Shown here: piece by piece, positions 5,365 through 6,004 of the stretch
Layout of the letters: each line of letters starts with the position of its first letter
Position numbering within the stretch: the stretch's first letter is position 1
Source of the DNA: Holophagaceae bacterium
GTDB lineage: Bacteria > Acidobacteriota > Holophagae > Holophagales > Holophagaceae
Reading direction: 5' to 3'
Assembly: GCA_025353305.1 (NCBI GenBank)
Contig: JANXQX010000016.1
Location: 1 to 6,004, forward strand
Length of the DNA stretch: 6,004 nucleotides
Made by a program: the position numbers and the translations under genes
The notes under the pieces: model-generated
The model's input: only the letters and a program-made list of their open reading frames with translations
Databases searched by the model: none
Told to the model about the DNA's origin: nothing

Positions 5365-6004
5365 CTATTTCGCCATAGTGGTTTTCGGGGCCGACCAGAT
5401 CCATCCCGTGAGACAGATCCGAGCCAGAACCTGGGTGGCGAGATCGATGCCCTCTGGAAGGCTCTGCGGTACTGCGAATTCGCTTCCTACTGGGAAGGCC
5501 ATCCACCCTCCTGGGCCAGGGCGGACGAGGACGAGGCGACCGGTATCCCGCGGCGTGCTTCGGAGGAGGTAGACCCCGTCCACCTCAGGGTTCCTGCGGC
5601 CGGCTTTGGAAGCGTTCAGAAGATGGACCGCCTGCCGGGGAAGATTCGGCGTCAAGCCCGGGCTCCCGTCGAGGCCGATCAGGTCGGTGAGGGAACCCCC
5701 TCCCGAGGCATCCAGGAGCTTCTTGGCTTCCTTGAGGGGGATGGGCCAGGGACTCCGGGGCCGACGTGTCAAATCAAGGTCCCCTTGCCCGTCCCAGGCC
5801 TCTACGTTGGAGACCATGGGCACCCGCAGCAGTTCTTCGCTGGCGGAGCCGCCGGAGGGATCCACATCCGGGGCCCCGGCCCCGGTCAGCAACCAGACCG
5901 AACTGATGCCGAACAGTGCATGCAATGCAACTACGGCAGGCCCATCTAGGCGGCGAAGACCACTTTCCCATGCAGAGACTGCGCTCCGGGTGACCCGCAG
6001 GAGC
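5365..6004 (-). CDS. XRE-family repressor with LexA/S24-like C-terminal region (5' end outside window)
   Basis: The frame is open on the minus strand from the right edge to TAG at 5365. A TTG at 5925 is a possible start, but the 26 codons upstream of it read LLRVTRSAVSAWESGLRRLD and on, the second half of an XRE helix-turn-helix, followed by ALHALFGISSVWLLTG; the pair 'VSAWE-G' and 'WLLTG' is typical of Cro/CI-type repressors. The true start is therefore beyond the edge, and 212 residues are visible. A Gly/Pro/Ser linker follows, then EVDGVYLLR, RLVLVR, GGWMAFPVG and a last segment VLARICLTGWIW, a beta-strand order like the end of S24/LexA domains. I do not see a clear catalytic Ser/Lys pair: Arg stands where the Lys-containing strand is expected, so self-cleavage is doubtful. 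Phage or island repressor is the likely role. It converges on the plus-strand gene ending 40 bases away. Confidence 0.75.
   Translation of the reverse strand, partial: LLRVTRSAVSAWESGLRRLDGPAVVALHALFGISSVWLLTGAGAPDVDPSGGSASEELLRVPMVSNVEAWDGQGDLDLTRRPRSPWPIPLKEAKKLLDASGGGSLTDLIGLDGSPGLTPNLPRQAVHLLNASKAGRRNPEVDGVYLLRSTPRDTGRLVLVRPGPGGWMAFPVGSEFAVPQSLPEGIDLATQVLARICLTGWIWSAPKTTMAK

Noticed and set aside
1..6004. CRISPR array, tRNA or rRNA gene
   Set aside because: No regularly spaced direct repeats of 24-40 bases, no cloverleaf with a T-arm, and no rRNA-like conserved blocks were seen on either strand.

Overview
The window is a bacterial accessory (mobile or variable) region of moderate to high GC. 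The phylum cannot be fixed from the sequence. Nothing in it is ribosomal, tRNA-related or core metabolic. What can be recognised fits a plasmid, integrated element or genomic island: a probable replication-relaxation-like protein, a HigB/HigA toxin-antitoxin pair, an XRE-family repressor, and a cluster of palindromes laid out like recombinase binding sites.

Left third (1-2581, minus strand): three genes read leftwards. The first is a 462-codon protein with a winged-helix-like stretch followed by a PD-(D/E)XK-like pattern, resembling replication-relaxation proteins. An unrecognised 340-codon protein follows, its start overlapping the previous stop by 8 bases. After a 96-base A/C-rich (mRNA sense) spacer comes the first 27 codons of a further gene, cut by the window edge. 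Overlap and order suggest one transcript.

Middle (2582-3724): about 1.1 kb with no convincing gene. It holds a dense module at 2831-3002: a perfect 28-bp palindrome with the 11-6-11 layout of a Xer/dif-type site, a second dif-like inverted repeat 24 bases before it, an 11-bp inverted repeat around the first palindrome, and a near-identical 12-bp direct repeat at both outer edges. A frame interrupted by two stops (2977-3423) may be a gene remnant.

Right part (3725-5324, plus strand): a small acidic unknown protein, then higB and higA behind a 21-bp inverted repeat that looks like the HigA operator. HigB lacks the TH-x-EYD motif expected near its C-terminus. Right after higA, in the same frame, lies a coding stretch of an uncharacterised family with no ATG, GTG or TTG start in its conserved N-terminal part. 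It is either initiated at CTG or has lost its 5' end.

Right edge (5365-6004, minus strand): an XRE-family repressor with a LexA/S24-like tail, converging on the start-less gene and cut by the window edge. It is longer than its first in-frame TTG suggests, because the HTH is encoded upstream of that codon.
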